Below, one piece after another: positions 8,249-18,009 of a stretch of DNA of 64,000 nucleotides. Origin of the DNA: Dokdonella_A sp051958935 (GTDB lineage Bacteria; Pseudomonadota; Gammaproteobacteria; Xanthomonadales; Rhodanobacteraceae); NCBI RefSeq assembly GCF_051958935.1, contig NZ_JBQCFP010000105.1, forward strand, positions 1 through 64,000, written 5' to 3'. A program made the translations under genes and the position numbers. The notes beneath the pieces are model-generated. The model made no database searches, was not told where the DNA came from, and was given only the letters and a program-made list of their open reading frames with translations. Each line of letters begins with the position of its first letter. Position 1 is the stretch's first letter.

Positions 8249-9961
8249 TTACCGCTTCGCCGCGCCGAGCAAGTGCTCGCGCGTCGGCCGTCGCACCGGC
8301 ACGTCGTTCGCGTCGCAGCTGCCGAGCCGGCAGAGCTCGGCGCGGATCGCGTCCGCGTTCTGCGCAATGACGTGGAACAGCGCGTTCTCTTCCATCGAGC
8401 CGTGCACCGCGGCGGAACCCGGTCCGCGCGCGTAGACCGCTACATCGTCGCCGCCGTGCGTTTCCGCGCCGAGCGGGACCATCGCTTCCTGCTCGTAGTC
8501 CGGCGCTTCGGTGTCGACGTGCTCGAGATCCGGACGCCCGTGTTCGGCACGGCGGTAGCCGCTACCGTCATGCGGATAGCGCTTGGGGCCTTCCGGCTGG
8601 CGCGCGCTCGCGCCCGGGTAGCCCGGGCCGTTCGCGTACTGCAGCGTCGTGTACGGCAGGCCGGTCGCGTCGCGCGCGTAGTCGTCGGTCGGCTTGCCCT
8701 CGCCGCTCGCGCCGCGCACCTTGCCGAGGATCGGATTGCCGCGCGCGGGGTAGCCGACGAAGGTGAGCGTATGACTGTGGTCGGCGGTGACGAGGATCAG
8801 CGTATCGTCGGCCGAGGTCATCTCGTCTGCGACGGCGACCGCATGCGCGAACTCGATCGTTTCGTCGAGCGCGCGGAACGCATTGCCGGCATGGCTGCCA
8901 TGGTCGATGCGCCCGCCCTCGACCATGAGGAAGTAGCCGTTCGGGCGGTGCTGCAGCACGGTCAGGGCCGCGCGCGTCATCTCCGACAGGCTCGGTTCGC
9001 CAGCAGGATCCTTCGCGCGCTCGTGCTCGAACTTGAGGTGCTCGACATCGAACAGGCCAAGCACGCGGCGCGTGCGGGCGAGATCGAGCGCATCGAGCTG
9101 CTGCGTGTTCCAGACGTACTCGGCGCCCGGCTGCCGTTTCCAGTCGGCGACGAGGTCGCGGCCATCGAGGCGCTTGCCGGGGAAGCCGGCATACTCGGGA
9201 TCCTTCTGGCTCGCCGGCATGAACTCGGTGCGCCCGCCACCGAACGCGACCGTGATGCCGTCGCCGATGTGGAAGTCGACGAGCTGCTGCGCGAAGTCGA
9301 GGCAGCCCGCGGCACGATCGGCATCCGACATGTCGGCGTCGACTTCCCAGTTGCGTTCGGGCAAGTGGCCATAGGTCGCTGCGGGCGTCGCGTGGGTAAT
9401 GCGCGTGGTGGTGACGATGCCGGTCGCGAGCCCGGCCGCGGCGGCGAGTTCGAGCGCGCTGACGAGCTCGGTGCCCCGGCTCGACGCGCAGTCACCGCGC
9501 GTCGCGCGCTGGTCGACGCCGATCACGCCGAAGCGCGTCTTCACGCCGGTCATGATCGCGGTCATCGTGCCGGCGGAATCGGGCGTCTGGTGGTCGGTCT
9601 CGTAGGTCTTGCTGAGCGCGCTCGCGGGGAAATTCTCGAACGACAGGCGGTTCTCCTCGCCCGAGCCACCCTTGCGCTGGCCATCGAGGATGCGCGCGGC
9701 GGTGATCGTCGGGATGCTCATGCCGTCGCCGAGGAACACGATCACGTTCTTTGCGTGCGCGCGCCGCGGCAGGTTCGCGTGTGCGGCGGCGGCGCCGGCG
9801 CGGAACCACCAGTCCGGCGTTTCTCCGTCCGGATGATGGATGACGGGCACGTCGATCGCGCTGCCGGTCGCATCGGCACGCGGCCTTGCCGGCGCGCATC
9901 CGGCACACGCCAGACCGATCGCGGCGCCGGCGGCGACGAGGCGCAGGTACAGGTACGGCAT
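8249..9961 (-). CDS. Alkaline phosphatase, probable lipoprotein
   Basis: A 570-residue phosphomonoesterase of the PhoA fold. It releases inorganic phosphate from organic esters outside the cytoplasm using two zinc ions and magnesium. Seen are the metal site VIVFLGDGMS near residue 75, the nucleophile motif DHQTPDSAGTMTAIMTG with Ser in DSAG, the metal ligands EGGRIDHGSHAG, TADHSHT, and a final His in GAETHGGDDV. The N-terminus MPYLYLRLVAAGAAIGLACA runs into GC and looks like a lipoprotein signal. The start ATG at 9961 has GAGGAG upstream; an upstream start would spoil the signal peptide. It is longer than E. coli PhoA because of loop insertions. It is convergent with the HAF-protein gene. Confidence 0.93.
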   Translation of the reverse strand: MPYLYLRLVAAGAAIGLACAGCAPARPRADATGSAIDVPVIHHPDGETPDWWFRAGAAAAHANLPRRAHAKNVIVFLGDGMSIPTITAARILDGQRKGGSGEENRLSFENFPASALSKTYETDHQTPDSAGTMTAIMTGVKTRFGVIGVDQRATRGDCASSRGTELVSALELAAAAGLATGIVTTTRITHATPAATYGHLPERNWEVDADMSDADRAAGCLDFAQQLVDFHIGDGITVAFGGGRTEFMPASQKDPEYAGFPGKRLDGRDLVADWKRQPGAEYVWNTQQLDALDLARTRRVLGLFDVEHLKFEHERAKDPAGEPSLSEMTRAALTVLQHRPNGYFLMVEGGRIDHGSHAGNAFRALDETIEFAHAVAVADEMTSADDTLILVTADHSHTLTFVGYPARGNPILGKVRGASGEGKPTDDYARDATGLPYTTLQYANGPGYPGASARQPEGPKRYPHDGSGYRRAEHGRPDLEHVDTEAPDYEQEAMVPLGAETHGGDDVAVYARGPGSAAVHGSMEENALFHVIAQNADAIRAELCRLGSCDANDVPVRRPTREHLLGAAKR

Positions 9962-10058
9962 CGGGCGACTCCTCACGAACACAGTGCGACAGTGCAGCAC
10001 ATTCCCGTTGCAGGTGCCATCGCGAGGGTGAGCGCGCTATCGACGCACCCACCCTGCT

Positions 10059-10085
10059 CGTCCTCCGGCGAAAGCCGGGATCCAG
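10059..10085 (+). repeat. REP-like element, copy B
   Basis: A short dispersed-type repeat whose core CCGGCGAAAGCCGG folds into a 5-bp stem with a GAAA tetraloop. It resembles the reverse complement of positions 1048-1075. It lies between the divergent promoter side of the phosphatase and the 3' end of the SGNH hydrolase gene. Confidence 0.55.
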
Positions 10086-10165
10086 CGTGTTCGACGCGAG
10101 CGCCGACGCGACGTGTCTCGCGTCCGGCGAGTCGTTCCCCTGCGCGCGCGATCGGGGCGCTGCGC

Positions 10166-11140
10166 TCAGCGCGGCCGACGCGCGCGGCCGCGCGCGGGCT
10201 TCGCGGCTGGCTTGCGCGTGGGCGCGGCCTTTTTCTTCGGCATCGAGGGCGACCCCGCGAGCGCCGGCATGCGCAGGCCGCGCAGGGTCGCCGCACCGAC
10301 CTGCGGCGTGCGTCCTACGCGCGCATCGAGTTCCTCCATCCAGCGCTGTGCGACGCGTTCCCAGCCGGGCGCGGTGAAGTGGATCTCGTCGTGCCAGAAC
10401 GAGGCGGGCATCGCCGCGACGAGTGGACGCAGGTCGAAATAGGCGACGCCCGGCAATGCCGCGAGCCGTGCGTTGAAGCGACTCATGATCTCGTCGACGA
10501 TTGCGCGCGCATGCACCGCATCGAGGCCGCAATGCTGCAGCAGCCACGGCCCGACCCATGGGCCGATGCCGAGCAGCGGCAACCAGGTGGAACCGGGCTC
10601 GAGCGTCGGGTTGATCGGCCCGTAGCCGTTCGTGAGCACCGGCGCGCTGCCGGGCACGAGGCGTGCGAGCAAAGCGCCCCAGCGGTTCGCGACCTGCTCG
10701 AAGATCGCGTCGAGGGCGGCATCGTCGATGTGCGCGTCGCCGTCGCCGCCGCTGACGTAGCTCTGGATCTTCGGAATGAAATCATTGCCGCCACCGCTGA
10801 CCATGAACGCGTCGAATGCGAACGGCCGCTGCTGGCGCGCGAACTCGCTGCGCACGTAGTCGAGCGCGAGGAGGTCATGGTCGCCCGGCATCTGCTTCAT
10901 CTCGAAGCCGACCTTGGCGATCGACAGTACGTTGAAACCCGGATGCGTCGGGTCGATCGCGCGCACCCAGTCGTCGTCGTTGAGCAGGTTGACGACCGAC
11001 GCGCCGCGCCACCATCCGCCCGGGGCGGCCAGCCAGGAATCGCCGGTCGCGAATACCTTGATCGCCTTGCTGCGGCTCTTGCAGCGGGCCAGGAAGAGGT
11101 CGCAGCGGTCGAGCGGATACTCGCGGATCGGACCGGCCAT
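10166..11140 (-). CDS. SGNH/GDSL-type hydrolase with basic C-terminal tail
   Basis: A 324-residue protein. Block I is FATGDSWLA with Ser35 as likely nucleophile. A block III-like VSGGGNDF provides the Asn, and block V is WHDEIHFTAPGW with the Asp/His pair. This is the order of an SGNH esterase/lipase. There is no signal peptide, so it is probably cytoplasmic. The last 25 residues (from about MPKKKAAPTRKPAAKP onward) are rich in Lys, Arg, Ala and Pro and are not part of the hydrolase fold. The substrate is unknown. The start at 11140 has GGAG upstream. Confidence 0.8.
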   Translation of the reverse strand: MAGPIREYPLDRCDLFLARCKSRSKAIKVFATGDSWLAAPGGWWRGASVVNLLNDDDWVRAIDPTHPGFNVLSIAKVGFEMKQMPGDHDLLALDYVRSEFARQQRPFAFDAFMVSGGGNDFIPKIQSYVSGGDGDAHIDDAALDAIFEQVANRWGALLARLVPGSAPVLTNGYGPINPTLEPGSTWLPLLGIGPWVGPWLLQHCGLDAVHARAIVDEIMSRFNARLAALPGVAYFDLRPLVAAMPASFWHDEIHFTAPGWERVAQRWMEELDARVGRTPQVGAATLRGLRMPALAGSPSMPKKKAAPTRKPAAKPARGRARRPR

Positions 11141-11207
11141 GGCGCGCTCCAGCGCCGGGGTGCCGGCCGGCGCGTATACGAGTGTACCGCGCCGCGGTAC
11201 GCGCGGA

Positions 11208-12644
11208 TCAGCGCGACGCGGCGAGGCGGCTGTGGCGGATGCCGTAGGCGAAATAGATCACAAGGCCGAGGGCGACCCAGCCGATGAACACGGCCCAGGT
11301 GATCGCGGCGAGCTCGGACAAGAGCCAGACCGAGAACACGATGCCGACGACCGGCACGACCGGCACCCACGGCGTGCGGAACGCGCGCGGCAGGTCGGGC
11401 TTGCGCCGGCGCAGGATCAGCACCGCGCTGCAGATCACGATGAACGCCGACAGCACGCCGATGTTGACGAGCTTGGCCACTTCGCCGAGCGGGAACAGGC
11501 CGGCGACGAGCGCGGTGAAGAGGCCGAGCGCGAGCGTCGGTCGGTGCGGCGTGCCGTAGCCCGGGTGCACCTTGGCGAACCAGCCGGGCAGCAGGCCGTC
11601 GCGCGACAGCGCGAACCAGATGCGCGCCGCGGCGAGCATGAAGGCGAAGATCACGCTGAGGATGCTCGCGACCGCAGTCGCCGAGATCGCCGCGCCGATC
11701 CACTTCATGCCCAGTGCCTGGAACGCGTGCGCGACCGGCGCGTCGTTGCCGAGCTGGGTGTAGGACACCATGCCGGTCAGCACGAGCGTGATCGCGATGT
11801 AGAGCGTCATCGACACGCCGAGCGAAAGCAGGATCGCGCGCGGCAGGTCGCGCTGCGGGTCCTTCGCTTCCTCCGCGGCGGTGGTGAGCGTGTCGTAGCC
11901 GAACACCGCGAAGAACACGACCGCCGCCGCGGTGACGACGCCCTGCCAGCCGTAGTGGCCGACGCCGTCCGCGCCGACGACGCGTTCGGGCACGAACGGA
12001 TGCCAGTTCGCCGGGTCGACGTAGAACGCGCCGACGCCGATGACGACCACGACCGCGACCACCTTGATCGCGACGATCAGCGTGTTCGCGCGCGCACCCC
12101 ATTCGGTGCGCATCGTCAGCAGCAGCGCGACCGCCATCGCGACGAGCGCGCCGATGAGGTTGAAGACGCGGCCGTCGCCCGAATGCGGCGCGCCGCGCAA
12201 GGCTTCGGGCAGGTGCAGGCCGAACGCGTCGAACAGGTTGAGCACGTAGCCGGACCAGCCGCTCGCGACCGCGGCGACGATGAGCGCGTATTCGAGCAGC
12301 AGGTCCCAGCCGATCAGCCAGGCGACGAGTTCGCCGAGCGTCGCGTAGCTGTACGTGTAGGCGCTGCCGGTGACCGGGATGAGCCCGGCGAACTCGGCGT
12401 AGCAGAGCGCCGCGGCGGCGCTCGCGATGCCGGCGATGATGAAGGACAGCGCGACCGCCGGGCCCGCATTCGCGGCGGCCTGCTGGCCCGCGAGCACGAA
12501 GATGCCGACGCCGATGATGCCGCCGAGGCCGATCGCGGTGAGCTGCCAGACGCCGAGCACGCGACGGAAGTCGCGGCGCGAGCCGAGTTCGGCCTGCAGC
12601 TGTTCGATCGGCTTGTGACGCGTCAGTTGCGCGAGCAGGCTCAT
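11208..12644 (-). CDS. APC-family amino acid permease (cationic amino acid transporter-like)
   Basis: A 478-residue inner-membrane transporter with about 12 hydrophobic segments. The APC hallmark GLGGIIGVGIFVLAG lies in the first membrane helix, and FFAVFGYDTLTTAAEEAKDP in the middle is typical of the CAT/YfnA branch. Such proteins import amino acids by proton symport or exchange; exact specificity cannot be read from sequence. AGGGGA precedes the ATG at 12644. The gene is monocistronic in appearance, with 137 bases to the next stop on the same strand. Confidence 0.9.
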   Translation of the reverse strand: MSLLAQLTRHKPIEQLQAELGSRRDFRRVLGVWQLTAIGLGGIIGVGIFVLAGQQAAANAGPAVALSFIIAGIASAAAALCYAEFAGLIPVTGSAYTYSYATLGELVAWLIGWDLLLEYALIVAAVASGWSGYVLNLFDAFGLHLPEALRGAPHSGDGRVFNLIGALVAMAVALLLTMRTEWGARANTLIVAIKVVAVVVVIGVGAFYVDPANWHPFVPERVVGADGVGHYGWQGVVTAAAVVFFAVFGYDTLTTAAEEAKDPQRDLPRAILLSLGVSMTLYIAITLVLTGMVSYTQLGNDAPVAHAFQALGMKWIGAAISATAVASILSVIFAFMLAAARIWFALSRDGLLPGWFAKVHPGYGTPHRPTLALGLFTALVAGLFPLGEVAKLVNIGVLSAFIVICSAVLILRRRKPDLPRAFRTPWVPVVPVVGIVFSVWLLSELAAITWAVFIGWVALGLVIYFAYGIRHSRLAASR

Positions 12645-12781
12645 GCGGCATTCCCCTGGACGGAAGCGCGATCATAGCGGCAACGCCGCCTCGCGCTCAG
12701 GCGCAGTGCAGCACGAGTCACGTGCCGCGCGCGCAAGGCGGCGCCGCGGGCGTAGCGCAAGACGTCGCGCGGGCGCGGCGC

Positions 12782-14257
12782 TCAGCCGTCGAAGCCGTCG
12801 GCGAAGATCTCGTCGACGATCGAAATGCCGAGCGTGCCGTCGGGATTGAGGTTCTGCACGCGGATCGTCGCGTCGGCGTCGCCGTCCTGCCATGCGTAGA
12901 CCGCGAAGCCGCCGCTGCCGCTCGTGGCGACCGTGCGGCCGGTGTAGCGGTCGCTCTTCACCACGGCCGTCTGCGCCGCCCAGACGTAGTCGCCGGCGGT
13001 GTCGAGCCGTGCGACCGTCAGCGGCTGGTTCGCGGCGGGAATCGCGCCGGTGACCCAGCCGGCGAGCACGCCGTCCGGCATCGGCAAGGCAGTGAGCTGC
13101 GAGATCACATGGGTGCCGTCGGTCGCCTCGGTGAGCGGCACGAGCACCTTGCCGGTGTCGCCCCACGCACGCGCGCCGGTGCTGTCGATGCGCTGCGCCG
13201 AGACGCCGTCGAAATCGGCGCCGCCGGAATTGAGGTAGTCGTTCCAGACCACGTAGATGCTGCCGCTCGCGGCGTCCCAGCTCGCGACCGTGCCGAGGTG
13301 CGAGTGGGTGGTGTCGGTCGTCGCGAGCACGCCGTCGGTGCCGAGCAGCAGGTTGCCGTCCGCGTCGATGTGCTGCACGCGTGCGTTCTGCACGAGGCCG
13401 ATCGCGTCGTAGTCCCAGAACACGCCGCCGCCCGCGCCGTCGGCGAGGAACGGTGGGTAGTAGCCGGCCTGCAGGTTGCCGACGCCGAACACGCGCACGG
13501 CGGTGCCGCCACCCCACAGCGGAGCGCCATCGGCCGCGGCGAGCTTCTGTGCGCGCAGGATGCGCGTCGGACCCGACTGGTTCGACCACGACACGATCGC
13601 ATCGCCGCCGAGGCCGGGCTGCACGCCGCCGAGCAGCTTGACGCCGCTCGGCTGGTTCAGCAGTACGCCATTAGCGGTCCACGACGCGTTGCCGGCGGCA
13701 TCGAGCTTCTGCGCGCGTACGCCGCTGTCGGCGGACCACGCGACGACGATGTCGCCATCGGTGGTCGCCGTGACGTATGCGTTGTAAACCGCTTCGGTCG
13801 ATGCGGGTGCGGACACGGAGAGGCCGTTGGCGCCCCACGCGAGCGTGCCGTCGGCGAGCACCTTGCTCGTCGCGATGTGCTCGTCGTCGGAACCGTTGGC
13901 GCAGCAGTTGAACGACACGTAGGCATTGCCCGCGGCATCGACGGCGAGGCCGTAGTCGTAGGTGAAGCTGTAGCCGCGGTCGGCGACGAGCACGCCGTCG
14001 TGCGGCCACTGTTCGTGGCCACCCGCGTCCAGGCGCTGCAGGCGCACGTCGTAGCCGCTCGCATCGGCGAACCAGCTCACGTAGAAGCCGCCGTCCGGTG
14101 CGGCGACGATCTTCGGCTGCGTGGTACCCCCGGGCGCGTCACCGACGACGAGGTTGTTCGCCGCATCGGACGACCACTGCGCGTGCGCGGCGGCCGCGAA
14201 CGATCCGGCGAGCGCGAGCGATGCGGGGCGGAGCGTGAGCAGGGGCCGGCGCTTCAT
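12782..14257 (-). CDS. Secreted repeat protein with IFADGFDG tail
   Basis: A 491-residue secreted protein with a signal peptide ending about AAAAHAQ. Repeated units of about 50 residues contain motifs such as VRLQRLDAGG, VRAQKLDAAG, VSAQRIDSTG and VTVARLDTAG next to Trp- and Gly-rich strands. This is a likely beta-propeller or beta-sandwich repeat. It ends VDEIFADGFDG, matching the tails of the HAF protein and the subtilase. The start at 14257 is preceded by GGGAGA. It lies downstream of, and on the same strand as, a propeller/GGDEF sensor. The function is unknown; only the secreted repeat architecture is supported. Confidence 0.75.
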   Translation of the reverse strand: MKRRPLLTLRPASLALAGSFAAAAHAQWSSDAANNLVVGDAPGGTTQPKIVAAPDGGFYVSWFADASGYDVRLQRLDAGGHEQWPHDGVLVADRGYSFTYDYGLAVDAAGNAYVSFNCCANGSDDEHIATSKVLADGTLAWGANGLSVSAPASTEAVYNAYVTATTDGDIVVAWSADSGVRAQKLDAAGNASWTANGVLLNQPSGVKLLGGVQPGLGGDAIVSWSNQSGPTRILRAQKLAAADGAPLWGGGTAVRVFGVGNLQAGYYPPFLADGAGGGVFWDYDAIGLVQNARVQHIDADGNLLLGTDGVLATTDTTHSHLGTVASWDAASGSIYVVWNDYLNSGGADFDGVSAQRIDSTGARAWGDTGKVLVPLTEATDGTHVISQLTALPMPDGVLAGWVTGAIPAANQPLTVARLDTAGDYVWAAQTAVVKSDRYTGRTVATSGSGGFAVYAWQDGDADATIRVQNLNPDGTLGISIVDEIFADGFDG

Positions 14258-14374
14258 GGCGATCTCTCCCTCGGGCAGGGCGGCGCGTGCGCCGTCGGAC
14301 GATGCCGCGGAGCTTCGGGTTCCGCGATCGGACGGGCCATTGTGTCCCGTTGGGCCGCACGCGCAAGCGGCGCG

Positions 14375-17347
14375 TCAGGTACCGAGGGCCTGCGACACGC
14401 AGACGCAGGGCGGCGTGCCGTCGCCGTCGGGGTCGACGCGCATCGCGCGTGCCCGGCCTTCACGCTTGGCGCGGTAGAGCGCCGCGTCGGCACGCGCGAT
14501 CGCGAGTTCGAGGCCGAGCGAGGGCGCGTCCGCGGGCGGGAACGCGATCGCGCCGATCGACGCGGTGACGGCGAGACCGTGCGTGCCGGCCTGCACCGGC
14601 GTCGACGACAGTTCGCCGAGCAGCCCGCGCAGCGGTTCGTCGGCGGCGCTGCGCTCGACATCGCGCAGCAGCAGCAGGAATTCCTCGCCGCCCCAGCGCA
14701 GCACGATGTCGCCCGCGCGCGCCACGCGCAGCAGGCGGCGCGCGATCTCGGCCAGCACGGCGTCGCCCGCATCGTGGCCGCACTCGTCGTTGATGCGCTT
14801 GAAATGGTCGACGTCGAGCAGCACGACGAGCAGCGCATGCGTCGGTGGTGCGCGTCGTGCATGCTCGGCTTCGGTCGGCGCGGCGAGCGCGAAGTAGCGG
14901 CGGTTCATGAGGCCTGTCAGCGGATCGGTCACCGCCGCCTGTTCGAGCCGCGCGTTCGCCGCGGCGAGTTCGCCCGTGCGCAGCGCGACCTCCGCTTCGA
15001 GCGCCTGCGCGCGGCGGCTCGCCGCGCGGAGGCGCCAGCGGCCGATGCCGAGGCCGAGCGCGAGCAGCAGCAGCGCCGCCGCGGCGATCGCCCACGGCCG
15101 CTGCCACCAGTGCGCATCGACACCGAATGCGAAATCGATCGGTTCGGCGGCGACGCCGTCGGCGTCGCGAGCTTCGACCTGCAGGCGATAGTGTCCCGGC
15201 GGCAGGCGTGGATACGCGACGCTGGTCGCCGTGCTCCATGCGCCGAACGCATCCTCGAGGCCGAGCAGGCGCACGCGATAGCGTGTCGCGTACTCGCGGT
15301 CGAAGGCGAACAGGCCGTAGTCGAAGCTTGCGCTGCTGTCGTCGGGCGACAGTTGCGCCCCGCCCGCGAGCGGCTGCTGCGCGCGCCCGTGGCGTGCGGC
15401 GAGCAGGCGCAACGGCGCGCGGGCCGCCGCGGCATCGACTTCAGGCTGCAGCGCAGCGAGGCCGACCGCGGTCGCGCCGAACACGCGGCCACGGTCGTCG
15501 ACGGCGACGGCGCCGATCTCCGGGCTCGAAAGGCCCGCTTCGGGGCCGTACACGCGGCCCTGCTGGTCGCTGCCGCCGTCGCGACGCAGGCTCATGACGC
15601 CGCGTGCACCGAACACGTAGACCTCGTCGCCGACGACGCGTACGCGCGTCAGTGCACCGAGTTCGCGCGCCGCGGGAAAGGCGGCGCAGGCGCCATCGGC
15701 GTCGAGCCGGCGCAGGCCGTTGCGCGAGGCGATCCAGAGGCGCGCACCGCCGTCCTCGACATCGAGCGCGAACGGCGCGAGACCGGTGAGGCACGGCGCC
15801 TCGACGGCGTGCCAACCATCATGGTCCAGGCGCGCGAGGCCGTCGGCGGTCGCGGCCCAGACGCGGTCTTCGCCCGAGCCGCCGGGCTCCGGCGCGGCGA
15901 CGAGATGCGGCACCGCGACGCCAGGCATGAGACCGGGCACGTTTTCGACGCGGCGCAAGCCCTCGTCGGCACGCCAGCGCGCGAGGCCGTGGCCGCTCGC
16001 TGCATAGAGTTCGTAGCCACCGTCGGCGAGATGCCGCAGCGCGAGCCGGTCCGCCGAGACCGCGGGCAGCGCGGAGTTGTCGACGGTGAAGTCGAGTTCG
16101 AGCGCGTCGCCGCGCCAGCGCTGCAACCCCGAGCGGTGGGCGATCCAGCGGCTGCCGTCGGGCGCATCGACGAGGTCGTAGACGAGCTGGGTGTTGCGCG
16201 CTGGTGGCAGCAACGGCACGAAGCGCCCGTCGCTCCAGCGCGCGGCGCCGCTCGCGGTACCGACCCAGAGCATGCGCGCAGGAGCCGACCAGCCGACGCC
16301 GAGCACGATGCGGTCTGGCAGGCCCATGCGCTCGTCGAACAGCGCCCAGCGATGGCGCTCGACGCGCGCGATGCCCGCGCTCATCGTGCCGATCCACAGC
16401 GCGCCGCGATGACGCTCGCGCAGCAGGCTCGCGACCGCGTTGGACGGCAGGCCGTGCTGGCTGTCGATGAGGCGCCACGTGCCATCGGCACGGATCTCGA
16501 GCAGCCCTCCCGGCCGCAGGCCGGCGTAAAGCACGGGGCGGCCCTGCTCGTCGACGTCCGATTGCAGCGCGAATACCATCGCGTTCGGCAGGCCGCGCGT
16601 GCCGGTCCACGATTCGAGTCGCCGGCCGTACCAGCGCGCGAGGCCGCGACCGCTGCCGATCCAGAGGTCGCCCGCGTGGCGCACGATCGCGAGGCCGACG
16701 CTGTTGGGTAGGCCGTTGGAGCGATCGAACACGACGCCGCTGCGGTGCGGCGTCGCCTCGTCGATGCCTTCGAGCTGGATCACGCCCTCGTAGTTCGTGC
16801 CGACCCACAGCCGCCAGGTGCCGTCGATCGCTTCGCCGTAGAGTCCGCGCGCACCCGCTTCGCCCAGTGCGTCGATGCGTTCGCAGCGCGTGACGCGGCA
16901 GCGGAACAGGCCGCCGGAGCCGGCGATCCAGAGGCGGCCGTCGGGCGCTTCCCAGAACGCGTTGATCTCTTCCGCGCCGGGCAACGGCACCGCGCTCGCG
17001 ACACCGTCGGCGATGCGCCAGGCGCCGACCGCATCGGTGCCGATCCACAACGCGCCATCGCGCGCCTGCACGAGGGCGCCGACCGCGTACGCCTGTTCGC
17101 CGGTCGGCAAGTCGATCGCGTGCCACGCGCGGCCGTCGTAGCGCGCAAGACCATGATTGGTGCCTGCATAGACGTAACCGTCGGCGTCCTGCAGCAGCGC
17201 GAGCACGCTGTTCTGCGGGAGCCCGTCCGCACTCGTGAAACTGCGGAATGCACGCCATTCGAGCGCGCCGTCCGGTTGTGCGCGCGCGGTCGCCACGAGC
17301 AGCGCGAACATCGCGCCGACGATCGCCGCTCGTATGCGAATCCCCAT
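14375..17347 (-). CDS. Periplasmic beta-propeller sensor / diguanylate cyclase (GGEEF), copy 1
   Basis: A 990-residue membrane enzyme that would make the second messenger c-di-GMP. A signal-like N-terminus is followed by about 700 residues of two-component-regulator propeller repeats (FTSADGLPQNSVLALLQDAD, WIGTDAVGAWRI, WVGTASGAARW). A Y_Y_Y-type domain comes next (YRVRLLGLEDAFGAWS, LPPGHYRLQVEARDADG), then one TM segment (near residue 740-760), a coiled coil, and a GGDEF domain. The active-site motif is RWGGEEF. RAGD five residues before it is an inhibitory I-site. The architecture is that of HTCS-like sensors with a diguanylate cyclase output; the ligand is unknown. A related gene lies at 36521-39631. 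Confidence 0.88.
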   Translation of the reverse strand: MGIRIRAAIVGAMFALLVATARAQPDGALEWRAFRSFTSADGLPQNSVLALLQDADGYVYAGTNHGLARYDGRAWHAIDLPTGEQAYAVGALVQARDGALWIGTDAVGAWRIADGVASAVPLPGAEEINAFWEAPDGRLWIAGSGGLFRCRVTRCERIDALGEAGARGLYGEAIDGTWRLWVGTNYEGVIQLEGIDEATPHRSGVVFDRSNGLPNSVGLAIVRHAGDLWIGSGRGLARWYGRRLESWTGTRGLPNAMVFALQSDVDEQGRPVLYAGLRPGGLLEIRADGTWRLIDSQHGLPSNAVASLLRERHRGALWIGTMSAGIARVERHRWALFDERMGLPDRIVLGVGWSAPARMLWVGTASGAARWSDGRFVPLLPPARNTQLVYDLVDAPDGSRWIAHRSGLQRWRGDALELDFTVDNSALPAVSADRLALRHLADGGYELYAASGHGLARWRADEGLRRVENVPGLMPGVAVPHLVAAPEPGGSGEDRVWAATADGLARLDHDGWHAVEAPCLTGLAPFALDVEDGGARLWIASRNGLRRLDADGACAAFPAARELGALTRVRVVGDEVYVFGARGVMSLRRDGGSDQQGRVYGPEAGLSSPEIGAVAVDDRGRVFGATAVGLAALQPEVDAAAARAPLRLLAARHGRAQQPLAGGAQLSPDDSSASFDYGLFAFDREYATRYRVRLLGLEDAFGAWSTATSVAYPRLPPGHYRLQVEARDADGVAAEPIDFAFGVDAHWWQRPWAIAAAALLLLALGLGIGRWRLRAASRRAQALEAEVALRTGELAAANARLEQAAVTDPLTGLMNRRYFALAAPTEAEHARRAPPTHALLVVLLDVDHFKRINDECGHDAGDAVLAEIARRLLRVARAGDIVLRWGGEEFLLLLRDVERSAADEPLRGLLGELSSTPVQAGTHGLAVTASIGAIAFPPADAPSLGLELAIARADAALYRAKREGRARAMRVDPDGDGTPPCVCVSQALGT

Positions 17348-17555
17348 GCTGGCCCCTGCGCGCCCCTACGGCGCGAGTGTACGGCGGCGACGCCCGCATG
17401 GCCGAGGGCACGCGAGAAAATCCCTTCGCCGAATCTGAACCGCGGCCCGCTTATCCGCCGACTGAACATTCAGCGCGCGTTTCTTGCGGCGCGGCGAGCC
17501 GCGGTGCTCGAATCGCCGACGTCGTATCCACTTCGAACCGCCCCGAGGAGGCATC

Positions 17556-17960
17556 ATGTACACGTCCATCCATCGCGCTTCGCTTGCCCTCGCTGCAGCG
17601 CTCGTTGCCGCGCCTGCATTTGCGCAAACGGACCTGGAGGCGAAGATGAAAGGCGACGATCGGCCGTCGGATTCGCAGGTCGAACTGCGCAATCAATCGC
17701 GCTGGTCACTGGAAGAACTCTATTTCGCTCCGGTCGGCAGCGATCACTGGGGCCCGAACCAGCTCGGCCACCATGCCGTGCATCCGGACGGGACCTTCAC
17801 GCTGACCGGCATCACCTGCGACAAGTACGACGTGAAGATGGTCGACGACGACGACAACGAATGCATCGTGCGCGATGTCTCGCTGTGCGGCGCCGACCGC
17901 ATCTGGCGCATCGACAATCGCGACCTCGCGCGCTGCCAGGCGCGTACGAACCGCGAGTGA
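17556..17960 (+). CDS. Small secreted protein of unknown function
   Basis: A 134-residue protein with a clear signal peptide (MYTSIHRASLALAAALVAA then PAFAQ). The mature part is about 110 residues. It contains NQSRWSLEELYFAPVGSDHW and an acidic VDDDDNECIVRDVSLCG with two Cys, plus two further Cys, so disulfide bonds are likely. A strong GAGGAGG lies 5-6 bases before the ATG. It is flanked by a divergent GGDEF gene and a convergent glutamate-synthase-like gene. No function is assigned. Confidence 0.75.
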   Translation: MYTSIHRASLALAAALVAAPAFAQTDLEAKMKGDDRPSDSQVELRNQSRWSLEELYFAPVGSDHWGPNQLGHHAVHPDGTFTLTGITCDKYDVKMVDDDDNECIVRDVSLCGADRIWRIDNRDLARCQARTNRE

Positions 17961-17970
17961 TGCGGTCCTT

Positions 17971-18003
17971 GCCGCCCGGGGCGCGACGCGCGTCCCGGGT
18001 GGC
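17971..18003. terminator. Bidirectional terminator-like hairpin
   Basis: A 15-bp stem with a 3-base loop lies between the convergent gene ends at 17960 and 18010. Arms are 17971-17985 and 17989-18003, with core CCCGGGGCGCG / CGCGTCCCGGG. There is no clear T-tract, so it may act mainly as an RNA-stabilising hairpin. Confidence 0.5.
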
Positions 18004-18009
18004 GCGCGG

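Noticed and set aside
12722..16711. A 1329-codon open frame on the plus strand, and other long frames opposite real genes (for example 4358-7156, 27827-30502, 36152-38860 on minus).
   Set aside because: They mirror confirmed genes in a GC-rich genome where stop codons are rare. Their translations are Arg/Ala/Asp-rich without domains, and they lack ribosome sites.
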